DNA from: Zancudomyces culisetae
Lineage: Eukaryota > Kickxellomycota > Harpellomycetes > Harpellales > Legeriomycetaceae
Direction of reading: 5' to 3'
Assembly: GCA_001969505.1 (NCBI GenBank)
Contig: LSSK01000257.1
Span: 19,498 to 37,379 of the forward strand
DNA length: 17,882 nucleotides
Each line of letters opens with the position of its first letter. Position 1 is the stretch's first letter. The translations under genes and the position numbers were made by a program. Below, piece by piece: positions 1 to 9,394 of this stretch. Under the pieces are notes generated by a model. It saw only the letters and a program-made list of their open reading frames with translations, ran no database searches and had not been told where the DNA came from.

Positions 1-17
1 CCCCCCCCCCCCCCCCC
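1..17. repeat. Poly-C run at the window edge
   Basis: The window opens with 17 consecutive C residues. In an AT-rich genome this is unusual. It may be a true homopolymer at which an assembly broke, or a sequencing or assembly artefact. It does not resemble a telomere repeat. Confidence 0.85.
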
Positions 18-924
18 AGCTTGCGCTGAAAACAAAAAATAGGACAAATTGTACAAGTAATTTTCGAATACACCCAAGAGGTTTTATTGTGGTGCTGAAG
101 CCAGGTGTCAGATGCGTGTAATCAGTATTTGTTTCACATGCTTTCTTTGCTTCTACTCCTAACAGTCACCAAATTATCTATGCCTTTATATAATTGGTAA
201 GCTTTGTAGAGTGAAGTTGTATTTAAGTATATATGATATCAGTGTGTAGGGGGGTGTTTTTTGATGGGATGGGCGAGCATATGTAAAAAATAAAACGTTG
301 AATTAATCTGCTCTAGTGAAATTGCTGTGGTACAAATAAAGTGGTATGGCTGCCAAATTGAGAACAATAGATATATTTTTTCGATACGAGCCTAGCAATT
401 GGGTAGCTTTTTATGAGTTGAATGTATCCTAAATTGGTACTGAATACGTACATTGCTATCGACTTTCCTTATTCAAAGACATTCTTTACAATATGCTCAT
501 ACAAAAGTCAATAAAACTCGTATTTCCGCATGTGAGCTGAATGTAAGAATGTCAGAAATGCTCAAATCGCACCAATAATATATCTTCATAACATGATTAG
601 TCCACAAAATATATGTGCATGTATATGTGTATGTATATTATTTCTTTTGCGCAATGTTTCAAGTGGGAATAAAAATTAAAAGCAAAAATAAAAACTTCCC
701 CATTTGGTTATATTACACAACTAAACTATGAAATCATTACACAGAAAAATATAAAAGATGGTATTAACGTAATAGTTTGCTCATTTGCTAATAAAAAACA
801 GTAATAAGTAGATGACGTCACTGATTAGCCTACATTAAACAGACTGAATTTTTTTAGTAATTTGTGAAGAAGGAGGGGGTGTGCGCCAATGGTGCGAACT
901 TTGTGTTCGCTTGAAAATCTGTTT

Positions 925-972
925 GGGAAAGATTGTAGGAAAGGTTATAGGAAAAGCTATAGGAAAGGTTTT
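925..972. repeat. 12-bp minisatellite, four degenerate units
   Basis: Four adjacent 12-bp units follow the pattern aggaaaggttat. They read gggaaagattgt, aggaaaggttat, aggaaaagctat and aggaaaggtttt. The period is a multiple of three, so both strands stay open across it, which explains the F-P-I-T-like repeat in the minus-strand frame and the R-K-G/S-Y pattern in the plus-strand frame. There is no sign that either frame is expressed. Confidence 0.75.
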
Positions 973-1519
973 GGGTGTAAGCATTTTGGCAAATTCATGG
1001 AGTTCTGCTCTGTCACAAACTCCAGGCAGATAAGATTGCATCCTGCAATATTTCATACACGGCTCTTGCTCTCTTCTTAGTACCAGCAAATAGATGCCGC
1101 TTAGAAAAAAGTAAATGCACCAATGGGTTCTCGAATCATGCGTAAAGCATGAACTTGAGATACACCATATTAACTCGAATTTGTATAAACATATATCAAT
1201 TAGTAAATAATGTATTACAACGTCTAGAGAATTTTAATATGATACGAGTTTTTGTGCTCTAACTTGACTCACAACCTTCTTTCGATCCCATAATCACATA
1301 TGAACGTGATAGTGGCATATGGCACAATCGGGCTCAGTAAATGTATGAGTAACACCACTTTCATACCAATTTCAAATAGAAGTATATCACGAGAACATCA
1401 CGCCATAATTCCTTGGTTTCACAGATACTCAAGATTTCTGAACAAAAAGTTGGCTTTTTTGTTTGCAACTATATTGGCTCCTGGGATTCTTGCAAAATCA
1501 TCGCTTTTTGCACGTCTTT

Positions 1520-1646
1520 GAGAGGGAAAAATCATAGGAGGGGGGGGGAGTATGGAAGAGAATGGAAAAGATGGAAAGGAGATACGAAGAAAGTGGAAAA
1601 AAGTGGGGAAAATGATGAGGGAGAAATGGGCGAAAAATGAGGTCGG
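1520..1646. repeat. Purine-rich tract
   Basis: About 127 bases on the plus strand are close to 87% purine (about 16 pyrimidines by my count), with a run of ten G near 1540. It is made of GGAAAG/GAAAAG-like words with no strict period. The plus frame across it reads as a lysine-, glutamate- and glycine-rich peptide, as expected from composition alone. Such tracts can form triplex DNA or exclude nucleosomes; that is inference. Confidence 0.7.
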
Positions 1647-4162
1647 ATTTACTACACAGCCATCATATTATCACCATATCTACCAGTAATAGGAGAATGA
1701 ACCTGGTATTTCAGCCCTAGTTCATTTTTTTTCACTTTAAAAACCATTATCAAGCAATTATACTTATATATTAAAACTAGGAGAAAAGTTATATACGCAT
1801 ATATTCTTTTGTTATACAATCATCGTTTTTAATCAGTAAAATGGATGTGGGGGATAATAGTCATCGAAGTTTAGGATGATCTAGCATCATCAAAAACATA
1901 TCCAAATAAAAAATTTCAGTCTCACTACAAATACTGGTTATTAAAAACGATGTGTAGTAGAATATGAATAGAAGGGTTGTGTTTGGTAGCTGGCTAGTTG
2001 ACATATAAAGGCTGACCTTATAATGCTAGGACACTTTTTAATTAGTTGCAATATGAAGACGATGTATACACTTTTACCCACCTACAGCGGCTACAGCTTT
2101 GTGGACCATCTTAAAATTAGTTCTGTAGAAACTGATTTATATGTGCATGTGTACTATATGCATTCAGAATTAGTGAGTTGGCACCTCACTAATGTTTTTA
2201 TCATGTACTGAACAGAAAAAAAAAGCAGCATTATTTTTGCCAGACGAACCTCTTACTTGCCATCGTAGGCGCTTTTTGGGTGATTTAATTTCGGTTCTGG
2301 TTGTGTTGACGTTCTTTTTATTACGGGCTACTAGCCTTTTTTTATGTTATCTAATATCATTTGTCTAGCAAATTCAACTTGATCATGTTATTAATCCTTT
2401 TTTTTCGGACAATTCGCAATCCACAAACAGTATCTGATTACAAAATAAGAACATTCCCAAAAGTTCGTTGATTGAATCCCAACATTTTCCATAACCACAT
2501 ATACACACATAAAACTAACAAGGTGTTTTTAATGTGATAATGGCGTATTACAAGATAGTTGAATGTGAATATACACTCCTTTGTTAGATTATTTTTTTAA
2601 AAGGTAGAATTGCTACTACACAGTTCCTCTCAATTTTGCTCAGATTTGTGTTACATGTTCACTTTTGTCAGTAAAACTGTCATGAAACACACAGAGCAAA
2701 AGCATAAAGAGACACACGTATTCAGTGTTGAGTATGCTACACTCGCTTTCCTTTAAAAAACTTCAGCAAGTGGTGTTACTCATATGCTGCTGCCCTAAAG
2801 TCTTGAGATCCTACTTTCAATTTGATCTGTATGAGTTTAATATCTCAATATATGCTATTTTCTCGGGCTGTATAATTGTAAAGTCATAGTGAGAAAACTG
2901 TATACCTGTAGTAGCGAAATAAAGGCGCCTCTACACCCGTTATTGCAGATACCCTTTTTGTAAAAATACTAAAACAAATCACTTCCAGTGGTACGATACC
3001 ACCCATCAGATCGTACCTCTTTCTAACAACACAAGACAATGGTGCCATTGTTATTATAATGTCCTGAGATATTTACACATATTTCACATATTCACATATG
3101 TGGAAACCCCGGTACACTAGATACCAAAGTGGTCTAAAATAGGAAAAGCTCAAATGTAGTACAATAAAACCCGTGGTCTTTAAACGTTTTGAGTTCGAAT
3201 TTGGACTTTATTCATGCTAAAAGCATGTTGGTTTGCAAATATATAACATGGGGACATAATCAAATAGTGATGGCGCCTTAATGCTACACTTAACGGAAAG
3301 CTTTAGATATGTTTCTTAAGTGTTTTTTTACAGTAATCTGATTTAGGGTTCAGTTCATTTCTGGTCTAGCATAACATTTTCCAGCATTCAGTTCTAACAT
3401 AATTTACTAGCATCTTTCGTTTTACTACAGTTTTGTGAGCCTTAGTCACCCTTTTTAAATACACATGCAAACATTACACATCTGCTTTAATTCTAATGAC
3501 CTTAGTGCCCAAAATACCCAGCTAATTTCTATTCGTTTTAAATGGTTTTTGTTAAAGCATACTCCAATGGGCAATTCAAGCCGGTTCTTGATAAATAAAG
3601 CCCACGTCCGATTGAAAGAAAATGTGTGGCATTTCCATGAAATACCAATCCATATATAATTATTTTTTTTGCAACGAATGGTTTTATGGGTTGAGTATCA
3701 TCCATATGCTTAGTGGTTTAAAATCTGATCCAAAAACAATCAATCATCACACCACTTTTTTTTCTCACTTTCTCAGGAAACCTTGTTGCAAACCTGAATC
3801 AGGCTTTTTTTTTTGTAACAATTGAGAAAAAGAGAAAAATTCAAAAAAGTACTGATTACCATACAAAAGCTTAAATTTCAGAGAAAAGCGTACAAAAACT
3901 GATATACTCTTACCTGCAAGAAGCCTAATATATATAAGCACATAAATAGTGTGGAAACTAACATTCACTGCTGAAAGTATAGAGGAACTCTGAAGATAAA
4001 TTTAGGTACGTAAAGATTTGAGTTTATTGATTCTACTTGTCTGCAAAGATGAGATCTAGGCAAAAAAAATAGATATACATACGTGTAGCAAATGGATCAA
4101 AGCAAAATTCTAAGGTGTTTATTTTTTAAATCTAGATCAGCTGCTACAAAGATATAACAAAG

Positions 4163-5191
4163 ATGGTTACACCAATAAAGCCCATTGATACCCAAGCTTC
4201 AAGCGTGTTGGATCTTGCTAGGCCAAAATTTGATTTGGACGACACTGCACCAATCAAAGACAGAATGCAGGAGTTCATTTTCAAACTACAAAAAAGTCTT
4301 GTAGGGAACCTGGAAAAACTGGACAACAACCCAAAAAAGAAGTTTCTCTGGGACAGATGGGAGCGTGAAGATAAAAGAGGATACGGAATTTCCTGCGTGA
4401 TACAAGACAGCTTGGTACTCGAGAAGGCAGGAGTGAACATCACAATCATGGATGGCCCACTGTCAAGCCACATGCGAGCAAGTATGAAAGAGAGAAAAAT
4501 TGACAGTGTTACCGATGATGGAGACTATGACTTCAGGGTAGCCGGCATTTCTGTTGTTATTCACCCTTCTAACCCGATGGCACCAACTGCCCATTTCAAT
4601 TACAGATATTTTCAGATTACCGAAAGGGACAAGCCTGAAGATGTTGTAGCAAGCTGGTTTGGTGGCGGTGCAGATTTAACACCTTATTATATCTTTGAAG
4701 AAGATTGTAAACACTTCCACAAAACTCACAGGGATGTGTGTGACAAGCACGATCCAGAACTTTATCCAAAATTCAAGAAAAACTGCGATAAATACTTTTA
4801 TTTGCCACACAGAAAGGAGGTGCGTGGAATAGGTGGAATAATTTTTGATGATTTAATGGGTGAGGACCCGAAAAAGCTATTTACTTTTGCCACTGACTGT
4901 GGATTTGCATTCCAAGAAGCATATCTGCCCATACTTGAAAAGAGAAAGGATATGCCATTTACCAAAGAGCAAAAAGAGTGGCAACAAGTCAGACGCGGTA
5001 GATATGTAGAATTTAATGTCATGATCGACAGAGGTACCAAGTTTGGTTTGGCCACTGAAAACGCCAGAATCGAAAGTATTCTTATGACCCTCCCACTGAC
5101 TGCAAGATGGGAATACATGCACGTTCCTAAACCAGGATCCGAGGAAGAAAAATTGGTTAATATCTTGAGGGATCCTATCGACTGGGCTTAA
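4163..5191 (+). CDS. HEM13: Oxygen-dependent coproporphyrinogen III oxidase
   Basis: A 342-residue enzyme that oxidatively decarboxylates coproporphyrinogen III to protoporphyrinogen IX in haem synthesis, using O2 and no metal. The family's landmark blocks are present in order: an FLWDRWERED segment near 61-70, GGGVSC-region equivalents to about 110, IHPSNP at 133-138 with the conserved His134, HFNYRYF at 144-150, WFGGGADLTPYY at 165-176, RGIGGIIFDDL at 221-231, the YVEFNVMIDRGTKFGL block at 281-296, and the terminal DPIDWA. The frame is complete and intronless. The ATG at 4163 lies in a good context (aacaaagATGG), and no cleavable mitochondrial presequence is visible, so the cytosolic yeast-like form is likely; animal forms are longer and mitochondrial. 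The residue before the FGGG block is Ser where Trp is common. It converges on the LYR gene 229 bp away. Only oxygen and haem control known from yeast could suggest regulation; no site is identified. Confidence 0.96.
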   Translation: MVTPIKPIDTQASSVLDLARPKFDLDDTAPIKDRMQEFIFKLQKSLVGNLEKLDNNPKKKFLWDRWEREDKRGYGISCVIQDSLVLEKAGVNITIMDGPLSSHMRASMKERKIDSVTDDGDYDFRVAGISVVIHPSNPMAPTAHFNYRYFQITERDKPEDVVASWFGGGADLTPYYIFEEDCKHFHKTHRDVCDKHDPELYPKFKKNCDKYFYLPHRKEVRGIGGIIFDDLMGEDPKKLFTFATDCGFAFQEAYLPILEKRKDMPFTKEQKEWQQVRRGRYVEFNVMIDRGTKFGLATENARIESILMTLPLTARWEYMHVPKPGSEEEKLVNILRDPIDWA

Positions 5192-5326
5192 TTTCTCTTT
5201 TCTCTCATTTTTCATTTTATGCTTTTTTTTAAAAACTATATTATTATTGGGCTTATTATTTGTTATTAAGACTACGTTTATGGCTTTTTTTAAACTCTTC
5301 TACCACTTCTATTAAAAATCGACAAC

Positions 5327-5332
5327 AATAAA
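5327..5332 (+). terminator. Likely HEM13 polyadenylation signal (AATAAA)
   Basis: AATAAA lies about 136 bases after the HEM13 stop codon, inside the 229-bp AT-rich gap between the two convergent genes. Position and orientation suit a 3'-end signal, but AATAAA is frequent by chance in DNA this AT-rich. Confidence 0.35.
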
Positions 5333-5420
5333 TCGGTAATAACATTAGTTGAGCAAGAAATACAATATTAAGAACGATGATTTCGGCAAGAAAAGAGTGA
5401 CTACTGTGTAAGATTACCTC

Positions 5421-6332
5421 TCACACTTCACGAACAACATGCCCCTTTAATCTCAGGTTAATTAGGCTCACTGCCGATTTGTTTAGCCTAATACTGTCTC
5501 CATAATAATCTCGAATGCCCAATCGCCGCAAAAAGATATTCTCTTCCTCAAGTTCCTTGGTGTAGTCCTCAAGAAGAAATCGTTTTTTTACCAACTTATC
5601 CTTGTAAAGAGTCAGACGTTTTATTTTAATCCCCAGCCAGTGCGGCATAGTCCTACCCTTTATCCTGTAAAACCTATATCCAGAAGTTGTACAAACTTTC
5701 TGAACCTTTAAATTATCCTTGCAAATTTTTGCACGATTCAAATATCGTTTGTACACTGATTCCTGTGTAATCGCTGCAACCCGATCTGGAATGCTGTAAA
5801 TCCTTGAATCAAAGGGTATCGAGTACTTTGAAACCTGTTGAAGTTTGAGGCTATGATACTTTTCCATGTATCGAGGTAGCACATTTCCCTTCTCATCTTT
5901 GATTCTGAGTTTGGACATGCCTTTATCATATCTGATTTCCCTTTTTATGGCTTTTGTAGGTCGAATGTCGTACAAAAGCCTACAAGGTTTGTTGTGGTTG
6001 TCATAATCGTTGATCTTATTAGTTAAATAATACATTCTCCCCTCTTTGCCAGTTGAAAAATCTTCTACCAGCTTAAAATATTTGTTTTCTTTGGGATTCT
6101 GAATTCGCGTAGCTTGCTGAAGTATATCCCGAGCTTGGAGAGCTCTGTATATTTGAAGCTGTATTACTTTTTTATTTTTATTTGTTTTATAAAATCTAAA
6201 GCGTTCATCGATTTGATTTTTGTAGAATGATTTGTTGATGTCATCGTTAAAAGCTCTTGCCAATCTCAACAGCTGGCGATACATCGAAAAGATCGCATGT
6301 TTATGTTTAGGTGTTGATATAAATTTGCTCAT
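5421..6332 (-). CDS. LYR-motif protein, possibly Cup1-like
   Basis: A 303-residue basic protein. The N-terminus carries a LYR-type signature: SMYRQLLRLARAF at 16-28, with Tyr18-Arg19, Arg23 and Phe28 in the spacing of the complex1_LYR family and Met17 in place of the usual Leu. It is followed by IDERFR at 41-46, which matches the second-helix I-R-x-x-F-R element. LYR proteins are small mitochondrial adaptors that bind acyl-ACP and serve Fe-S cluster delivery or assembly of respiratory complexes and mitoribosomes. Most are 80-130 residues; this one has about 200 extra residues with a conserved-looking stretch at 218-242 (GYRFYRIKGR... HWLG) and a charged C-terminal helix near 251-272. That layout recalls the fungal LYR/Cup1-like proteins, but this is from memory and tentative. 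The start is the first ATG; the frame is intronless and ends in TGA. It converges on HEM13, which probably does not mean shared function. No clear presequence is visible. Confidence 0.62.
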   Translation of the reverse strand: MSKFISTPKHKHAIFSMYRQLLRLARAFNDDINKSFYKNQIDERFRFYKTNKNKKVIQLQIYRALQARDILQQATRIQNPKENKYFKLVEDFSTGKEGRMYYLTNKINDYDNHNKPCRLLYDIRPTKAIKREIRYDKGMSKLRIKDEKGNVLPRYMEKYHSLKLQQVSKYSIPFDSRIYSIPDRVAAITQESVYKRYLNRAKICKDNLKVQKVCTTSGYRFYRIKGRTMPHWLGIKIKRLTLYKDKLVKKRFLLEDYTKELEEENIFLRRLGIRDYYGDSIRLNKSAVSLINLRLKGHVVREV

Positions 6333-6453
6333 TAGTTGATTGTTTTAAATTCCATCTATTTTTATTCTCACTGGGGCTTTTTGTGGTGCGAATTACTATT
6401 TCCAACCAGGGAAGAAATCACTAGTATCATAATTAAAAAAGGTAAAAAAAGAT

Positions 6454-6470
6454 TGTTCTAGACTAGAACA
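6454..6470. promoter_or_regulatory. Perfect palindrome upstream of the LYR gene
   Basis: TGTTCTAG-A-CTAGAACA: two perfect 8-bp arms around a single central base, about 120 bp upstream of the LYR start codon. A symmetric site in a promoter position could bind a dimeric transcription factor. It contains inverted TTC/GAA triplets but lacks the spacing of a normal heat-shock element. Function is inference. Confidence 0.25.
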
Positions 6471-6690
6471 TTGAATATTTTGAATCGCAGTCTCATGTTG
6501 GCTTTTTTGCTCTTGAATTCTCTATTTTTATACGTGAAAAAAAGCGTATCCAAGAACCCACGCAAAATGTGGTCCCAGCCCCCAAATGTTTACTAATTCG
6601 CTGATCAATTTTTTTTGCCACTTTACTTTCTAAAAGAATTTTATCTTATAAAGCAACATAGTTTGAAAGCATGTAAACAAGAATTTATCC

Positions 6691-6707
6691 AAATAAATAA
6701 ATAAAAA
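6691..6707. repeat. Short AAAT microsatellite
   Basis: Roughly four copies of AAAT run into a short A tract in the AT-rich gap after the aminotransferase stop codon. Minor, with no further meaning visible. Confidence 0.6.
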
Positions 6708-6829
6708 GTGCCCAAACGCACATTCATAAAACATATAGCTAAATATACGTTACTTTAAAAAAGTGGCGACTAGTATTAGAGTAACAAAAAAAGCAAACTG
6801 CATAAGCATGCGTGGTATTCTTATGCTAA

Positions 6830-8188
6830 CTACTTTGTGATGTACTTAAGAAATTGGTTGAATCCAACATCCAATTCATCCCATGGTACCGAAATTGTAA
6901 TCCTATACCAGCCCGGTTCATGCGCTCTAAAGTTTGTACCGGACGATACATACACTCTGCCTTCATTTATGGCACCTCTCCACATGTCCAGCTCGTCGTC
7001 AAATGTAAGCTCAGTTGTGCTATTACGTGCTACTTCCCCATCTTTGAGGTTTTTATTTCTCCATTGAAGTAGATGTTTACTCAAATCAATCCAAATAAAA
7101 TGTCCCGCCTGTGCAGGAATATAAGGAATTCCTTTTTCTCTTAGAGTTGCAGTAAATTTTATATAATTATCTCTGAGTCTCGAAACGTTCAAGTTCAAAA
7201 AGTAGTCAACATACTCCTCATCCCCCAAAAGTTTTGAAACTATACTATCAGCAATGCCTGATATGTAGTACATGGGCGAAACTACACCAGCAGCATCCAA
7301 TATTCTCTGGTTCCATGGAGAGACCAACCATCCAACTCTGAAACCATTCAGACAAAAGTCTTTGCTAAGTCCATGAACCACTATAACCAGGCTTGGGTCT
7401 ATCAGCTCATTCAAGTTTTCGAATGATAATACCGACTCAAAGTTGTAGAGTCTTTCTGACTCATTTTCGGGCAGATCGTTCCACTTCTCTCCACGGAAAA
7501 CTGATAGCGCATAAATCTCATCCATAAGGACGTAAAGTTTGTTTCTGTTTGCAAATCGGAGAATCTCCTCAACTGCTTTCCTTGAGTAGCACATTCCTGT
7601 TGGGTTGTGTGGATTACACAAAATCAGAAGTTTTGATTGAATTCCCTGTAACCTTAAGTCCTCCAATGCCTGTTCATAATATTTTATCTGGCTTATCTCT
7701 TGGAGCTCATCATGGGGAACCTTTACTTTTTGTATAAAGCAATTGGCTCGTATTTTGACATCGTTCTCAAAGCCCACATAATATGGTGAGGATAGTAGTA
7801 CGGCATTCCCAGGGTCGCATGTTAAAGTTGTTATCAGATCAACGACTGCAGTACAACCATTTACCACAACAACCTGGTTAGCCAAGACGTCCTTGCATGG
7901 GTTGAAGTACCGGTTCAAAAGTTTTGCTATCCCTTCTCTAAGACCGCTAGTCCCAGTTGCATCTGCGTAGTCCAAGTTATCTTCAGTTATTTGATTTATG
8001 CTATTGAGTTTTTCAAGCAGCTCCTTTTCATTCAGCCTATTTACGGCTACCCCAATGTTTCTTATTCCATTTGGGTTTTTGGTTGCATGGTACTTATCTG
8101 AAATAGCTTTTACAAATTCCTTGAACGCGCTATTATCTGTTTCAGTATTTTTCATAGCAACTTTGGAAAGAGAATTTTCACCCGTCAT
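6830..8188 (-). CDS. ACC-synthase-like PLP-dependent aminotransferase
   Basis: A complete 452-residue fold-type I PLP enzyme of aminotransferase class I/II, closest in motif style to the 1-aminocyclopropane-1-carboxylate synthase-like group. Visible landmarks: LDYADATGTSGLREGIAKL at 72-90 (substrate-side Tyr and helix), CNPHNPTG at 191-198 with the cofactor Asn, MDEIYA at 222-227 with Asp223 and Tyr226 for the pyridine ring, HGLSKDF at 272-278 with the Schiff-base Lys276, NGFRVG at 281-286 with phosphate-binding Arg284, and WYRITIS at 427-433 with carboxylate-binding Arg429. All catalytic residues are intact. Cys279 replaces the Gly usual after SKDF in this group. Fungal members may act as plain aminotransferases, C-S lyases or true ACC synthases, and sequence alone does not decide. 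No presequence or membrane segment is seen. The first ATG is used and the stop is TAG. It is intronless, unlike the two minus-strand genes upstream. Confidence 0.87.
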   Translation of the reverse strand: MTGENSLSKVAMKNTETDNSAFKEFVKAISDKYHATKNPNGIRNIGVAVNRLNEKELLEKLNSINQITEDNLDYADATGTSGLREGIAKLLNRYFNPCKDVLANQVVVVNGCTAVVDLITTLTCDPGNAVLLSSPYYVGFENDVKIRANCFIQKVKVPHDELQEISQIKYYEQALEDLRLQGIQSKLLILCNPHNPTGMCYSRKAVEEILRFANRNKLYVLMDEIYALSVFRGEKWNDLPENESERLYNFESVLSFENLNELIDPSLVIVVHGLSKDFCLNGFRVGWLVSPWNQRILDAAGVVSPMYYISGIADSIVSKLLGDEEYVDYFLNLNVSRLRDNYIKFTATLREKGIPYIPAQAGHFIWIDLSKHLLQWRNKNLKDGEVARNSTTELTFDDELDMWRGAINEGRVYVSSGTNFRAHEPGWYRITISVPWDELDVGFNQFLKYITK

Positions 8189-9394
8189 TTTTGCTCACTT
8201 TTTGCTGTTTGTATTCTTTAAATTTTAATAGAAATACTATTCTCTAAAAACTTTTGTTATTTCGCCACTTCTTCACTGCAAATTTGATATTCTTATATGT
8301 TTTTTTTTGTTTGGAAAGTGAATAAAAGCTGTTTTAAGTTTGCAATAACTAAACTTTGATGTGTTTTTCAAAACTTTAAATTGACTGATCGTTTCAGCAC
8401 ATTTCACCTATAAAGTTAGCCAATTAGCCATATAGCCCAAACAAATAGTTTCAAAAACATCAATTAGCCTAATAATTCCCAAAAAAACACCACAAATGCG
8501 TGATTATATTGAACTAAAAAAACTCAAAAAACGTAACCTAACAAATAACACGGATATATCTGTTCTCGCTTTCCAAAACACACAATTGGGTAAATATCCT
8601 GGTTAATCGTTTTCTAAATACGCCTGTTCCCTGCCACTAGATACAGACCATCGACTAATCACCTATGGCGTTATAAAATCGACCCAATCTACTCGGAATT
8701 TACAAGTGTACTTGATAACTGCCAAAAAAAATGCTGTACAGGCACAGAGAAAAATATTACGTTTGTTTGTTATTCAGAGCCGACTTGGTAGCCACTTCCT
8801 GTGATTACTGTTTTCCCATTCACCAAAAAAGAAAATAAAAAAAAATGATGAAACAAGGATGAATTTTAATCTATCAAATATCCAGCTCAGCAAGGAGATG
8901 AGAAAAATATCCAGGGTGGTACAGAATCTGGTGTATTAGAGTGCCATGTTGTATATAAACAACTTTCATCTCTCCAGAGAACAAAAAAGAGGCATTTCCT
9001 TTGTTTTACTACACTTTATACCATCTGTCAACTTTCATATGTTCAGAAATACCCGCGTCCGATTATGAAACGAATAGAAATTCCAATAATTATATTCAAT
9101 AAAACGTTTCCCTTATATACAAGTCCCATCTTGCAATGGTGACTCCGCTACAGTGCATTTTTGGGTGGTACAACGATAAATTCTAGGATATCAATTCAAC
9201 TACGTACGAGTCTATATAACAAAAGTAGATCAAAAAACATTTTGTAGACGGAAAAAGGAGTTAAAACTAAAGTTGTTGGTATGCATAGCAAAGGGCTTCA
9301 CCTACTCACCCATCCACTCCCTCCTCCCCCCCCTGCCCCCCAGAGTTAAGCGACAAGATGAAAAATGTCGTCTAACTTCTGGCTTACTGAAAAT
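8189..9394. other. 1.2 kb spacer between aminotransferase and beta-adaptin
   Basis: AT-rich DNA with no open frame above background. By position it carries the aminotransferase promoter (nearer 8189) and the 3' end of the beta-adaptin transcript (nearer 9394). I found no good AATAAA on the minus strand near the adaptin stop codon. A G-rich motif on the minus strand at 9309-9341 is listed separately. Several A runs are present without period. Confidence 0.6.
9309..9341 (-). promoter_or_regulatory. G-quadruplex-type motif after the beta-adaptin stop
   Basis: The minus strand, which is the adaptin sense strand, has four G runs in order: six G, then eight G, then three G, then three G, separated by 2, 4 and 7 bases. 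This meets the usual G3+N1-7 pattern. It lies 54-86 bases beyond the beta-adaptin stop codon, so it should be in the 3' UTR RNA or at the transcript end. Folding and function are inference. Confidence 0.5.

Larger units (their letters stand above)
1..4162. other. Gene-poor 4.2 kb spacer upstream of HEM13
   Basis: I see no supportable gene here on either strand. The open frames are all under 90 codons, have no recognisable motif, and show the mix of F, Y, N, K, I and L expected from AT-rich noncoding DNA. The stretch begins with a run of 17 C. It contains a 12-bp minisatellite (925-972), a purine-rich tract (1520-1646) and a decayed tRNA-like element (3122-3205), listed separately. Isolated donor-like sites on the minus strand (near 2250 and 3912) have no coding exon that can be joined to them. 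The last few hundred bases must include the HEM13 promoter and 5' UTR, but I cannot name a site. An unfamiliar noncoding RNA or a very fragmented gene could be missed by eye. Confidence 0.6.
6333..6829. other. Spacer between LYR gene and aminotransferase
   Basis: A 497-bp AT-rich gap between two minus-strand genes. It must hold the 3' end of the aminotransferase transcript and the promoter of the LYR gene. No open frame of interest is present. It contains a 17-bp palindrome at 6454-6470 and a short AAAT repeat at 6691-6707. Confidence 0.6.

Noticed and set aside
835-1089. Open frames on both strands across the minisatellite
   Set aside because: Both owe their openness to a repeat with a period divisible by three; neither resembles a known protein or has splice partners.
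2169-2193. Perfect 9-bp inverted repeat with a 7-nt loop
   Set aside because: About the number expected by chance in 18 kb; no gene or repeat is associated with it.
3765-3968. Minus-strand donor-like CAG|GTAAGAGT near 3912 with a 67-codon frame
   Set aside because: No convincing coding sequence lies before it and no acceptor with a coding exon follows; probably chance.
4144-5215. Minus-strand open frames of 106-112 codons opposite HEM13
   Set aside because: They are antisense shadows of a strongly conserved coding region and show no motif of their own.
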